NCBI RefSeq assembly: GCF_000192795.1
Contig: NW_007360656.1
Coordinates: forward strand, 1-34,141
Direction: 5' to 3'
DNA from: Vavraia culicis subsp. floridensis
Lineage: Eukaryota; Microsporidia; Pleistophoridae
Length of the DNA stretch: 34,141 bases
In this document: positions 16,400 through 26,963 of the stretch, piece after piece
Position numbering within the stretch: position 1 is the first letter of the stretch
Layout of the letters: each line of letters opens with the position of its first letter
Notes under the pieces: generated by a model
The model's input: the letters and a program-made list of their open reading frames with translations, nothing else
Databases searched by the model: none
Told to the model about the DNA's origin: nothing
Made by a program: the position numbers and the translations under genes

Positions 16400-18805
16400 C
16401 TACTTTAAATTAATGTTCACCTCATCGTTCTTCTTAAAGGAGAGCAAAATCTCGCACGCCTTCTCATCGTCCTTCTCTTCGCCCTCTCTGTCCGTATCTA
16501 CGCTGTGAGTACGTCTCGGTGCATGTTCGGCATTCACAACAGGTACTGACCGTGCCGCGTGATTGTACTGCTCACCATCCTCGTGCTGTGCATGTGATGT
16601 TAGGAACTGATCATGGGATGCACTGCTCGTGTTACGCACGTGACCGGGCCGTGGCAGAACATTTGCTGCGCGATACGCCGGATCGGTGAGAGAAAAAGGC
16701 GTGCCATTCGCATTACGGCGCGGCAGCACCCTCAGAACGGGTGCATCATCGCTCACCTTCATACGTGTTGATGCCATTGCCGTGCTTATCTCCTCTTCTG
16801 TTCTTCTTCTTGGCGATGACGCATTTTGATCAGACTGCAGCGCAGGTATCTCAAGGGAGTGTCTGACACGCGGGGATACGTCGAAGGAACGCCTTACACG
16901 TGGTGACATTTCAAGAGAATGCCTGGCATAGCCATCACCAGTTCGTTTTCTGTTCCTCTCGCCCGTTCTGTCATACGTATCATCGTTCTTGTTCCGTGCT
17001 CGCATCTCCTCATTTCTTCTTCTCTCGCCTGCATCTTCCATTCCCTCATACGTGTACACATCATCGGTCCGTCTCCCGTCCGCTTCCTCGACCCGTCCAC
17101 CATCGTTTCCATCACAATCGCTGCGCACAGCTCCTTCAGCCATTTCATGTTCCGATCCCTCGCCTTTGCACTCGTCTTTTCCCACATCACTGCCCATCTC
17201 GTCCCCATCCTCTCCGTAGCTCTTGCTTCTGCCCTTCTCGCCAACCGTTGCTGCCACCAGCCTGTCCAGCCCATTCATCTCGTTGCACACGCTCATCGCC
17301 CGTCTCTTAATCATTCTCTTCTGCACTTTGCTGTTCCAGTAGTTCTTTATCGCATTGTCCGTTCTTCCAGGCAAATATTTCGCGATTTCACTCCATCGAT
17401 TACCAAAACGAGCATGCAACGAGCAGATAAGGCGGTCTTCGTCCGTACTGAACGGTGCCTTGTTAATTGCCGGGTGCAGATGGTTATGCCAGCGTTCTCT
17501 GCACTGCTTGCCCACGCGGGTCTTCATCAGCTTGGCAATCAGCGACCAGTTCTTCGGTTTGTGAATGTTAACGAGCGATATAAGACGGCGGTCCTCCTCT
17601 TTGGACCACGGTCCCTTAATTATCTCTGATTTCTTTCCTGTCATCTTCGACTTGTAGAAGTCCTTGTAGTAGAGATGGCCTGTTTGAAAGGAATTGGGCA
17701 GTGGTATGTCCGGGTTGTTTGCCATCGCCGTGACACGACCTATGCTGCTCTCGTTCGCCTTGCCACGGTTCTTTGAGTTGTTGATCGCTGCGTACGTGTT
17801 GCTGTGATTGAGGCCCCTGTAATGGTCGAGCCCGAAATCAAAGTGCGCTTTTCGCGGGTCTTCCAGTTCGAGCATACTCAGCGCTCTTCGGTCTGCCGGG
17901 TGGTCACCGGTACGTACGTTAACCTCGTTTATGCGGAAATCGCGGCTGTTAAAATCGATCATGTGCTCCTTGAACACACGCGTACGCTCATCATCGGGGT
18001 GCGCACGTTCTTGCGCATCTGCATCATCGGCTCTGCGATCGCTGTCAGGGGTGTTCCTGTACACATCTGAGTTGTGTTCTTCTCCCTTGAGCGTGCTGCT
18101 GATAGAACACGTATCTTTTTCGTGGGCACTACGAGGAGCATCTGTTCGCGCGCTGTGCATTTGATGACCGTTCCTGCGGTGCTCACCGATCTGGTACCTG
18201 TCATCGTGGTAATCGCCCTCATTGCGTCTTTCGTAGGCATTTCTAAGGTGCTTGTCCCTTAGCTGCTCCTCTTTTGCGGTCTTACCCTCGCGGTACTCGT
18301 TCCCGTATTTGATACGGTTGCTCTTTTCCCTGCCACGCAAGTATTCCTCGTTCACACGCTCGCCATGACCGATCAACCGGTATTTCTCTATTCTGCTGGT
18401 GCCACTCTCAGTTCGGTTGCTGTTCCTGCCCTTGTCACTTTCATTCCTATCAGCACACCCTTTCATCCGCTCTTCAGCTGCCCTGCTGTTCTCGTTCCGC
18501 TCCTTTTCGTTATCGCCGCGCGATACCCCCATCATTCCATCATCAGCACAACAAATATCCGCATCATGCAGCGCATCGGGTGCAAGCTCGCCAACCACTG
18601 AGTGGCTCCTTGTGCGGTGCACCGCGGACTTTACCCTTCTATTTATGGCATCCCCAGATTCTGCCGGCTCCCCACGCGTACCATCCTTTACGTTCACATA
18701 CTCTTCGTACACACCCCTGTGTTCCTTTGACGATCTGCCACCACCACCCCTACCACCCTTGCTCTTGTCCTTTGCCTCGACGGCCGCATTCCTGTTGTTG
18801 TCCAT
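16400..18805 (-). CDS. Large R2R3 Myb-domain protein
   Basis: Encodes 801 aa from the ATG at 18805 (807 from 18823). Two adjacent Myb repeats lie at about residues 397-500: [39 protein letters not shown], then [39 protein letters not shown] and YWNSK. The R2 tryptophans are intact and R3 has the usual Phe in place of its first Trp, so sequence-specific DNA binding like Cdc5/Bas1/c-Myb R2R3 is expected in the nucleus. Both flanks are long, hydrophilic R/E/D/S-rich and probably disordered, with an RGGGGR patch near the N-terminus and a tandem SPRV repeat near 16855-16925. Regulatory targets cannot be inferred. CCCC sits two bases before the ATG at 18805 and none precedes 18823. Confidence 0.9.
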   Translation of the reverse strand: MDNNRNAAVEAKDKSKGGRGGGGRSSKEHRGVYEEYVNVKDGTRGEPAESGDAINRRVKSAVHRTRSHSVVGELAPDALHDADICCADDGMMGVSRGDNEKERNENSRAAEERMKGCADRNESDKGRNSNRTESGTSRIEKYRLIGHGERVNEEYLRGREKSNRIKYGNEYREGKTAKEEQLRDKHLRNAYERRNEGDYHDDRYQIGEHRRNGHQMHSARTDAPRSAHEKDTCSISSTLKGEEHNSDVYRNTPDSDRRADDADAQERAHPDDERTRVFKEHMIDFNSRDFRINEVNVRTGDHPADRRALSMLELEDPRKAHFDFGLDHYRGLNHSNTYAAINNSKNRGKANESSIGRVTAMANNPDIPLPNSFQTGHLYYKDFYKSKMTGKKSEIIKGPWSKEEDRRLISLVNIHKPKNWSLIAKLMKTRVGKQCRERWHNHLHPAINKAPFSTDEDRLICSLHARFGNRWSEIAKYLPGRTDNAIKNYWNSKVQKRMIKRRAMSVCNEMNGLDRLVAATVGEKGRSKSYGEDGDEMGSDVGKDECKGEGSEHEMAEGAVRSDCDGNDGGRVEEADGRRTDDVYTYEGMEDAGERRRNEEMRARNKNDDTYDRTGERNRKRTGDGYARHSLEMSPRVRRSFDVSPRVRHSLEIPALQSDQNASSPRRRTEEEISTAMASTRMKVSDDAPVLRVLPRRNANGTPFSLTDPAYRAANVLPRPGHVRNTSSASHDQFLTSHAQHEDGEQYNHAARSVPVVNAEHAPRRTHSVDTDREGEEKDDEKACEILLSFKKNDEVNINLK
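16850..16925 (-). repeat. 30-bp in-frame tandem repeat inside the Myb gene
   Basis: Encodes three imperfect 10-residue units: [20 protein letters not shown] and RHSLEI. Each complete unit has a Ser-Pro and a basic pair, so it could be a reiterated phosphorylation site (inference). Confidence 0.8.
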
Positions 18806-18807
18806 TC

Positions 18808-18811
18808 GGGG
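18808..18811 (-). promoter_or_regulatory. CCCC motif of the Myb gene
   Basis: Sense CCCC two bases before the ATG at 18805, downstream of the other candidate ATG at 18823. The AT-rich patch (about 18824-18850) lies further upstream. Confidence 0.45.
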
Positions 18812-19237
18812 CTTGAGGATCATTTTTTTATTTTTTAAGTAAATTTGATTTTTTGTTCAGCGCGTTGATAAAAAAAGGAAATTCGTGTTCCGATAAGTGC
18901 ACTCAGCCCGTAGCACATGCCGTGCGTATGTGCATGGCATGTATGCACATGCTTTTCTATAACATTTCCTTTTTGTAGTAATGTCATTTTGATAGCTTTG
19001 ATTGATTGACATTGTTTAAAAAAAGTAAAAATTAATGAAAGAAGCGGGCAATCGTGTACAAGTGATAAATTAATGAATGTTATTGTTATGGTAGTTAATA
19101 ATGATATTAATAAGCATTTATAAGGAAAGATACAGAAATAGATGATTGATTGCAGGTGATAGGAACGATTCGAGGGGATAGGTTTAAGGATGGAATTAGG
19201 TTGGATTGATAAGGATGGGATGTGGTATTTGTGAGGA

Positions 19238-19340
19238 GGGGTAAAGGATGGTAAAGTGGAGGGGGGGGGGTAAAGATGGTAAAGTGAGGGGGGGGTAAAG
19301 GATGGTAAAGTGAGGGGGGGGTAAAGGATGGTAAAGTGAG
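19238..19340 (+). repeat. 27-bp minisatellite with long G runs (about 4 units)
   Basis: Units of GTAAAGGATGGTAAAGTGAG followed by a poly-G run. Visible runs are G10 at 19261-19270 and two of G8 near 19288-19295 and 19314-19321, with GGGG at 19238-19241. The G runs are on the plus strand, so the Myb sense strand carries C runs. G-quadruplex formation is plausible. Confidence 0.9.
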
Positions 19341-19435
19341 GAATAGAAGTGAGGAATAGAAATGAGGAATAAAATATACATAGAAGTGAGGAATAAAATA
19401 TACATAGAAGTGAGGAATAAAATATATTAATAGAA
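19340..19435 (+). repeat. Second short tandem array (GTGAGGAATAAAATATACAT unit, about 24 bp)
   Basis: Directly abuts the G-run array. Units share GAAGTGAGGAATA; two near-full 24-bp units lie at about 19385-19432, preceded by shortened 12-bp units (GAATAGAAGTGA). It appears to have grown from the end of the first array. Confidence 0.8.
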
Positions 19436-22400
19436 TATAATTTAAAATATATTATTGAGTATAATTTAAAATACATAATATAAAATATTATTTAAAATAC
19501 ATTATATATAATACAAAATGTTATTGAACGGTATAAAACGCTCATTACTGTTCAGCAGTATTAATTATTTTATCACATAACTGCCTTTAACACTCAAAAT
19601 TAAAGGCTAATTCAATATCAAGTATCGGATGAAATGGCAATTTCTAAATTTAATTAAAAAGTAAATTGGCGTAGAAAAGAAAATTGGTGGAATACGTGCA
19701 CGTGCTGAGCGCATACACGGTGCATTCATGTACTACATCTCGTGCACGGTGCTGAAGAGTGGTACGATGCGATCAGCTCTCCGATAGCATATCTAACTAC
19801 GTTGCCGTATCTATCGGCACGTTCTGTTATTTTTTAATCCATCAATCACTGATAGATTAAATTTCGTTATTCATGACGTTCTCATAAATCACCCCGTGCG
19901 TACGATCAGTTTTGATTGACGGGCGATTAATTGCGCTCGTTTTATCACGCTGATCCTGAATGATAAATGGGGAGCATGGCGTGGCAATGTGATTGACAGC
20001 GTTTGAGTGGCGTATAACGGTGCCGTTGGGCGAAACGTGTGATGGCGCACTTATTCGGTTGGCAGCACCTCGCTCTTCACAAACATGGCGCTGCGCATGA
20101 AGAGCGCTGCACCGTGCCTGTTGGCGTGTTTCGGTGCTTCGCTATTGAAAAGTATATTTTAGCTTATTTGGAAAATTAATTTAGATTAATTAAAGTTTAA
20201 TTGTTTGGCGCTGTGGTTGAGCACATATGCTGTGTTATACATGCACCGTGCAATTATTCGGCTGAATTGAGCACCGTTGTGCTATCTGATCAGCACGAAG
20301 GCGCGTTTCTTTACATCCTGCTCTGTGAATAACAGGCAGACAATGTAACTGCACAAATGGCAGGAAGCATCTTTTTTGAACGTGATGAACTTATTGTGAG
20401 TGTTGCACGGCTTATAAGAACGGTTTTGTGGTGAATTGGGGGTAGAAGGGGCAGACAGCCCTGCCTTGGTACATTAGTACCGCATACGATTCGTTTGAGT
20501 TCTACTGATCGGCACGTACCGGTCAATGCTTGCCAAGATACCTTTGTTCTCTTAAATACGTACCAGGTTAAAAATACGTAGTAAATACGCAGTGCCATGG
20601 CGTGTTACCACGAAATACCATGCTATATAAAAATATTATTTTTAGATGTTGTATTAAATTACCGGAATGATATGATTGATTCGTATTTTCTGTGAAATGG
20701 GGGTTGCTAAGTTGTAATTCGTAACAGCAGGGCCCGTTACGCGCACTCCCGTTGAAGTGCTGCAGGAAAGCAGTCATTCATAGGAAAAGACAGAAAAATA
20801 ACAACACCGGGCCACCTGCTCATTGGCACGATATGTCGGTAATTAAAAATGTTTTTCATCTGAAGCAGGTTGGTTTACCGCTACGCTACTTTTATATGCC
20901 TACGCTTTCATGGACTTGGAAATGGTGCATCCTACAGACCAAGCACCTAACAAACTTGCTCAGTGTTTCTTTGCACCCCACACGAGCGCAATTAGGCATT
21001 TGCCGGTCTGCATTTAGAAATGCACGGCTCAGCTAAATGATTCAATTTTTTGTTGGTACGAGTGTTAAACTTGCTGTTGACGTGATAGGCCAACAATTTG
21101 CACAGCTTTAATACGGTATTTACGGGTTATTTGAACACCATCATACGCGTCAAATACCTTCATCCCGTTCATAGACGTAAAGAAGACACTGAAAATGAGA
21201 ACTAAACATTTTTAGTGAAATGTTTCGGTAATTATCCGAAAAAAACTTTAAATTAAATAAAAATATACTTAATATAGCACTGAGATTAATTGTTGAAGAT
21301 GAAGGAATGCGGTACATATATCAAGAGGAAATGCTAAATTGTGCTCATAAATGAACAAAGTAAACTTAGAATCGGTAACATAACTCGGTAGATGTTACAG
21401 CGAAGAAAAACTTTTTTTAGATGAAAAATGGAGTTGCTACACCAAAATGATATTATTGCCATAGTGTCATGAAATACGGCACAGGATAATTTGTCATTGT
21501 ATAGATAATCGGGCAAACGGAAAAGTTTCTTTCGTGGTTGTTATTTCGGGTATTGCACATGCTTTTGCTAATATTAACACGGGCCGTGAAATGTTGTTAA
21601 TTAGTAAATGTGCTTGGTTGTGATAAATACGGTGAAATTATACGGCATCACTGTGTTGTGCGGGCTCGAAGCGATTATTTAAGAGACAAAGAGCACAAAC
21701 TCGTACTGGCAGGTGTTGAACGGTGTAGTAAATATGTGTTGTAAGTTTCATTGAGAACAGGCCTTGAACGGGACTCACGGTAACCTCTCAAGGGAGTTTA
21801 TGAGCTGTCTGCAGTTGTACAAGGCTTGGTATAGAGGCTGTGGTTTGAGTAGGCCCAAAAAAGCATATTGGACAGAATAGGTGTGAAACACAACATTTCA
21901 CACAGCTGTTTTAAACGTACGCCAATCCTTGGTCAGCTAACAATCTATTTCCTAATTCCTTTACTTTCTGTAACACCAGCTTTTCCGTTTTTATGAGATA
22001 CTAGTACGCGGTATTATCCTTTCCTCTGTTTCCCTGTGGAACCCGCTCAAATCAAAAGCTCAATCTTCACTTTTTGATCAACTTTGAGTTGAAATTACCT
22101 ACCATACACCGGGCATACCATCAATACAACGATAACTTGAAGGCTAATTGGTGCGTTGGTATGAAATTATTTGATTCTCAAAAGATAGAATGCTTATATT
22201 TCTTGCCGAGTATATTATCATCGCTATTAAATTCGTTTTCTTGAGGCATGCTCAACCGCTCTTGACAACGAATACCTACAGAGACACGATTTATAGTCCA
22301 TAATTAATTTTGTGATCGTTGCCAAAAAGGTAAAAGAAGAAGCAGCGGAAAAAAGTAAAATGATTGATTCAGAAAAAATAAATGCTATCAAACAGATAAT

Positions 22401-23122
22401 TAAATTGTTGTTTTATTCTGGAACGGGAATGATGCGCTGTTTAAGCATGCTAAATTATCTTTTCACATGTTATTACCAATAATTATTTATTACACCAAAA
22501 AATTTGCCATATTTGGACATGACTCAGCTATTTTATGTATTCGATTGTTTCTGACCTTGTACTTGGATTTCTGCACCGTTTCATGCTTGGTAAGACTTCG
22601 CTTTAAATTTGTGGGTCTCAGGCACTGAGTGTGTCTGAGAGGATGACACGTGAAACGAAGATAGCTAAGGCTATGGTAGGTATACGGTATGCCAGCAAAT
22701 TGGCTTGTGTGTTGTTGTGACATCTTTCAGCAAACTTTCCGAATACGAATGAAGCACTTTATTGCATTTGTTAGGTAGCTGTTCTCAAATAAGACTTGGT
22801 AGCGGAGCGTACTGCTAGTTTTGATTCTCGTTAATTGATGCCCGCTTGATATTTGCTCTCAGAGCCTGCCTGTCAAAGAGAGCTATCCCGCTATAGCCTT
22901 GCGGACATTCGGTTCATGAAGGTAATTCTGTCTTAGACGTAAGGTATATTAGCAGCCGAGACCTGCTGAGATTAGGTATATCGTTACGATTTACACTTTT
23001 AAAGGGTAATCGTTCCCTAACGCTATCCACGAGTCATCATTTCTCGGACACTGCTGTGTTAAAGTGACATGAGAAGACGAATAAACAACTTTAATGAACG
23101 AATCTCGCTTTTAGAGTTACTA

Positions 23123-23248
23123 CACCCCCATGCCATATCACAATTACACACCCCCATGCCATACCACAATTACACACCCCCATGCCATATCACAATTACA
23201 CACCCCCATGCCATACCACAATTACACACCCCCATGCCACACCACAAT
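23123..23248 (+). repeat. 26-bp tandem array, about 4.8 units, C-rich
   Basis: Units start at 23123, 23149, 23175, 23201 and 23227: CACCCCCATGCCATATCACA followed by ATTACA, alternating with a variant reading ATACCACA. It lies about 530-660 bp upstream of the TBC gene, with C runs on that gene's sense strand. There are no unique spacers, so it is not a CRISPR array. Confidence 0.92.
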
Positions 23249-23780
23249 AAAGCTATCTCTTTGAACAGCACCCGTAATTCGTTCAAACCACATTTTGTGG
23301 TGCTTTACATGTTTTGCAAGCTGCTTGCGGTAAAATTATTCATTGCTTCAGTTGCACGTCTGAATAAAGATAGCTTTGATGACCGGTCGGTATGAGCAGA
23401 TCATGATTTTGTTATGCTCTGATTTATCCGAATCAGTTCTTGACCGCAGCACCCTTTCTGTAGTGTTCGTGTGGCACAGCCTGCTTGTACATGAATCTGG
23501 CCAATCCTTCGACCGCTTATCAGGGAAGAACAATTTGTTTTTTTCTTCCACGCCTGAACCGCTCCTCGCTTCATACCCATCCGTTCTGAACAATTCCGGC
23601 ACTCACACGTGCTGCCCCTTCTCATCCGTTCTACCTGCCATGGTTCCGCCCGTCTGCCAAGCATTTCACACGCCCCTTTATCCCTTGCTGCCGACCAATC
23701 AAAGCTACTTTGTTGCCTCCTCGCGATCAAAACATTAATCACAAAACTCAAACAATAAATAAACCATCACCAATCGAACC

Positions 23781-24773
23781 ATGGCCAAGTCATCCGCCAA
23801 GGAAAACGAAAACTGCCAGGCACGTCTTCTGTATCAGTACCCCAAACCAACCACAAAGGATCTTTTCACCGACACGTTTGGCTTCATAACCAAGACCAAG
23901 GAGGCTGAGTCATCGATGCACAGCGTGTTCAAACTGAAGCATCGGTGGGAACGGATGCTGAACGATGGCAGGACGGAGTGCATGGATGGAATGGTGTTCA
24001 AGGGTGTGCCTGTGTTCCTGAAGAACAGGGTATGGACCTACGTACTGCGCGGCAAGAACAAGCACAAGGAGGTGGGATGGGAGGAGTATGAGAAATTGAG
24101 GGACATGCATTCCGGATTTGAGTACCAGATACACGTGGACATTCAGCGCACGTTCCGGAACCACATCCTGTTTTACGATGCGTTTGGTGAGGGGCAGTGC
24201 AAGCTGTTCAGGGTGCTCGTTGCGTATGCAAACTACAACCCGCACATAGGATACTGCCAGGGCATGGCATCCTTCACCGGTCTTATTCTGATGTATTTTG
24301 ATGAGCTGGAAGTCTTTAACGTGCTCATTAACATTCTTTCCACGCTTAACGCGCTGTTCGATACGCAGCTCAGCCTGCTGCCCACCCTGATGAGCGTTCA
24401 GAAGGAGGTGTTCATCCTTGTGATACCCGAGGTGTACTACCTGCTTAAAAACGAGAACGTAGATCTGTGTCTGTTCGTGTACTCGTGGTACCTCACGCTG
24501 TTCTCCCGATTTGATATCAAATTATCGCTCAGAATATGGGACATCTTCATATTCTATGGGCCCGCATCCCTTCTAGCGGTATCGTGCGCAATACTCTCAT
24601 TCTATGTGAGAAGACTTGGCGAGATGCAGGGCGAATGCCTCGTTGCGTTTCTCAGCTCGCTGGACAGCATAGCACTTGCTGACAGCGATGTAGACTGCAT
24701 CATAGAGAAGGTGAAGGGCGTGATGGAGGAGATTGACCTGGATGATATTAACAATGTGTTGGAGTTGTACTAG
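23781..24773 (+). CDS. TBC-domain Rab GTPase-activating protein
   Basis: Encodes 330 aa. The TBC domain spans about 74-300. It starts with GVPVFLKNRVW, then carries the arginine-finger motif IHVDIQRTF (D120, R123) and the glutamine-finger motif YCQGM (Q160), both intact, so it should accelerate GTP hydrolysis on a Rab by the dual-finger mechanism. Later TBC elements are visible: PEVYYLLKNENVDLCLFVYSW, WYLTLFSRF and LRIWDIFIFYG (the conserved RxWD). The N-terminal 70 residues are short and hydrophilic, so this is a minimal GAP of the Gyp/TBC1D type; the Rab partner cannot be named. It acts in vesicle traffic, which in microsporidia feeds polar tube and membrane secretion (inference). No C run precedes this ATG. 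Confidence 0.94.
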   Translation: MAKSSAKENENCQARLLYQYPKPTTKDLFTDTFGFITKTKEAESSMHSVFKLKHRWERMLNDGRTECMDGMVFKGVPVFLKNRVWTYVLRGKNKHKEVGWEEYEKLRDMHSGFEYQIHVDIQRTFRNHILFYDAFGEGQCKLFRVLVAYANYNPHIGYCQGMASFTGLILMYFDELEVFNVLINILSTLNALFDTQLSLLPTLMSVQKEVFILVIPEVYYLLKNENVDLCLFVYSWYLTLFSRFDIKLSLRIWDIFIFYGPASLLAVSCAILSFYVRRLGEMQGECLVAFLSSLDSIALADSDVDCIIEKVKGVMEEIDLDDINNVLELY

Positions 24774-24783
24774 AAGGTGTGCG

Positions 24784-24849
24784 GAGGTGTTAAAAGGTGT
24801 GGCAGGGAGGAGTGCAGAGGTGTTAAAAGGTGTGGCAGGGAGGAGTGCG
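24784..24849 (+). repeat. 33-bp direct tandem duplication after the TBC stop
   Basis: Two copies, starting at 24784 and 24817, begin GAGGTGTTAAAAGGTGTGGC and continue AGGGAGGAGTGC. The first starts 11 bases after the TBC stop. Purines (G) dominate on the sense strand, as in the array behind the antiporter gene. Confidence 0.9.
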
Positions 24850-25570
24850 GGGTATTACGAGGGGTGCTGACAAAGAGTAGGGCTGTGGAAAAAAACGTGT
24901 AGAGACGAAAACAGCAATAGATCGTTCCAGGGTTGAAACGTGATTAAAAAGGGGTGATGAGCGTATTGCGATAAGGGCGCGCAGAACGATGGGCCATGGC
25001 TGTGAAAGGCGGTCCTTACGATGCGATGAGACGTATTCTAACGGCAAGTCCTTTTAACACTGCGCTGGGACTCGGCATCAAAACCATGAATAAAATATTT
25101 GGCACAGATTCCTGCGCTACAAATGAAAATCTTAATCGTGCTGGTTGGGCGTATTTTGCTCTTTCATTAGCATCCTGGCATTGATGTATGGCTACGTTCC
25201 ACCACTCCGCTTTACACAGCGCCATTAAATGGACCGGTCTAGCACCGCCTTGCATTTTATTAAGGCATTATAAACCTGTTAAAACCGCAATATTTTCCTA
25301 AATTATGTTTACACATTGCCCGCATCGCTTTACCGAATAAGACCGTGATTTTAAACGATTTAGTATTCTGACACGGTAGGTTTTCGCAGCAAATCGTTTA
25401 CTGCTAGGTGTGCCCGTTGCAGAAACACCAAACAACCACGGCAGTTCAACCGGGGAGAACGGCTTCTTCCGTTTGCACCATAAACACGTTAAAACCCTAC
25501 CCGCCCCTTCACATTCATCGCAGATCATCTACGAAACATAAACGTTTCACCATCCAAATAAATGCATACG

Positions 25571-25573
25571 CCC
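25571..25573 (+). promoter_or_regulatory. CCC motif of the tetraspanin-like gene
   Basis: CCC 11 bases before the ATG at 25585. It favours this start over the in-frame ATG at 25408. Confidence 0.4.
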
Positions 25574-25584
25574 GTGAATACGCC

Positions 25585-26265
25585 ATGAAAGGCAAAGAAA
25601 CGGTAAAGAAGGGTCTTATGATACTCTTCGTAATCGTACAATCGCTCTTCCTGATTTTCTCCGTCCTACTCATCGTCCTGCTCATCACGCTATATTCGAA
25701 ACTGCGGTCGTATCTCATGCTGAGTGTTAAGCCATTGCTTATATCCCTGTCAATCAGTTTGATGTACGTGTTCCTGCCGGTCATAGGAATGCTCATAGTC
25801 ATGCGCCGCAGGAACACGTACACCTTTCTGTACATAATCATGGTGCTGATGCTCATGAACTTTGACATTTTGCTCGTCTCGATGGAGTACAGCATGGTGA
25901 AGAACACGCCTGGATACACCGACAGGGCGTGGGACAAGCTGAGCAATGAGCAGAGAGAACATGTGCAGACCAAGCTTGGGTGCTGCGGGTTCAGGGATAA
26001 GAACGATAGAAGCGTGGGTGAGTGCGATAATGTGGGATGCAGAGACGTGTTCCTTGGGATCGTAGAGGGCGTGAAGAACAAGAGCGAACGCTTCTTGATT
26101 GGGGTGTTCGCGCTCAAGAGCCTGAGCTTGGCACTCGTGGCCATGCTGAGCATGCGTAAGAAGAGGAACAAGCACAAAAGCAAACGGAAGATGGACAAGA
26201 AGAGCGGAGGTGAACCTGGCAGGAGGGTAAGTGTTGATCAGGCAAAGTGGTTCTGGGAGAAGTAA
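25585..26265 (+). CDS. Tetraspanin-like four-pass membrane protein
   Basis: Encodes 226 aa with four hydrophobic segments at about 11-37, 44-73, 79-100 and 168-190. The loop between segments 1 and 2 is very short. The loop between 3 and 4 (about 101-167) contains the tetraspanin hallmark CCG (C133, C134, G135) plus two more cysteines (C147, C152), the minimum four-cysteine large extracellular loop. A strongly basic tail follows (KKRNKHKSKRKMDKK). Tetraspanins organise membrane microdomains; fungal members such as Pls1 act in host penetration. It lacks the canonical N-terminal cytoplasmic/TM1 motif as far as I can judge, so it is divergent. An in-frame upstream extension to 25408 has no start signal, so I start at 25585. 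The stop overlaps AATAAA (26264-26269). Confidence 0.78.
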   Translation: MKGKETVKKGLMILFVIVQSLFLIFSVLLIVLLITLYSKLRSYLMLSVKPLLISLSISLMYVFLPVIGMLIVMRRRNTYTFLYIIMVLMLMNFDILLVSMEYSMVKNTPGYTDRAWDKLSNEQREHVQTKLGCCGFRDKNDRSVGECDNVGCRDVFLGIVEGVKNKSERFLIGVFALKSLSLALVAMLSMRKKRNKHKSKRKMDKKSGGEPGRRVSVDQAKWFWEK

Positions 26266-26963
26266 TAAACCATATTATGTGATATTGGCGGGCAGCCCTG
26301 CATTACAACGCGCTGAAAATGTGCGGAGCGTTGTTATGGCCTGTTTTACGGTTCTATAATGTATGCGTAGCTCTAATCTTGAATTGCTGTCTGTGCATGT
26401 TAAAACTGAATGAATTGTTTTGTTAATTTCGGGCTGCAGGTATTTTTGCGGTCCATCAGATCCGCCCGTCTTCCCATTCTGTTCCATTTTATTGCGATAC
26501 CTCCCAAAAATGGTGTCAAACCAAGTTCTCCATCTTCCCTCAAAAATGTGCTTATTCATTTAAATTCATTCCTGCCTCAGCTACTCCCCGCGAACTGACC
26601 GACCATCACGCTGCATTCTCTGCCAGAAATGCTTTTCTGGTTCTTTCCATGTTTAAAAGTACGTTTTAGTTTGAAGAAGCATTTTTTCTTCAAAACGTAT
26701 TTTAATTAGGACGGTGCAGGGAAAAGCGTACTTCGATCAAACATTCTTAGATGAAGAGGAAGTGGCGTAATACAACCAGTGCTACACCGTAGTTCACAAA
26801 GCCAATGTCAAGCCTTGGTTCACTGCTCATAAAACGAATATCGGCCCCTAACACAGGGCAAAATACGCAACAACAGCAAACCACCATGCAAAACCACGTG
26901 CCCTGTTGCACAGCGCCATTCCACGTTCTACCAACAGATACAATACTTAAGAAAGCTCTTTAA
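26266..26963. other. Convergent intergenic stretch
   Basis: 698 bp between the 3' ends of the tetraspanin-like and BFR1-like genes. A short inverted pair around 26657-26703 (AAGTACGTTTTAGTTTGAAG and CTTCAAAACGTATTTT) could form a hairpin. No gene is seen. Confidence 0.5.

Larger units (their letters stand above)
18806..23780. other. Nearly 5-kb gene desert between divergent Myb and TBC genes
   Basis: No supported gene in 4975 bp, the longest gap in the window. G-run and AT-rich repeats lie at 19238-19435 and a C-run array at 23123-23248. The middle (19500-23100) is AT-rich with frequent stops in all frames. Short frames at 20311-20598, 20752-21036 and 22321-22482 show no domain. A GC-richer block at 23380-23740 has overlapping frames on both strands that I cannot assign. 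No tRNA, rRNA or transposase is recognised. Confidence 0.6.
24774..25584. other. Intergenic stretch between TBC and tetraspanin-like genes
   Basis: 811 bp. Apart from the 33-bp duplication I see no gene or element. Part of it is an open frame continuous with the tetraspanin-like gene (from 25408), but it lacks the start signal and any similarity. Confidence 0.5.

Noticed and set aside
16894..17629. Long plus-strand frames up to 236 codons inside the Myb gene
   Set aside because: They are antisense to a domain-bearing gene whose R/E/D-rich codons leave the opposite strand open.
20752..21036. 94-codon plus frame in the gene desert
   Set aside because: No C-run start signal, no domain, and an overlapping minus frame is equally open.
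22321..22482. K/E-rich then hydrophobic frame of about 55 codons
   Set aside because: The first ATG leaves only about 40 codons, with no start motif and no family likeness in a stop-rich desert.
23123..23248. CRISPR-like regular repeat
   Set aside because: The units are contiguous with no unique spacers, and the organism is eukaryotic; it is a minisatellite.
23376..23751. Overlapping frames of 116-120 codons on both strands just upstream of the TBC gene
   Set aside because: GC-richer than surroundings and so tempting, but neither translation shows a domain or start motif, and they mutually overlap. A small gene here remains possible.
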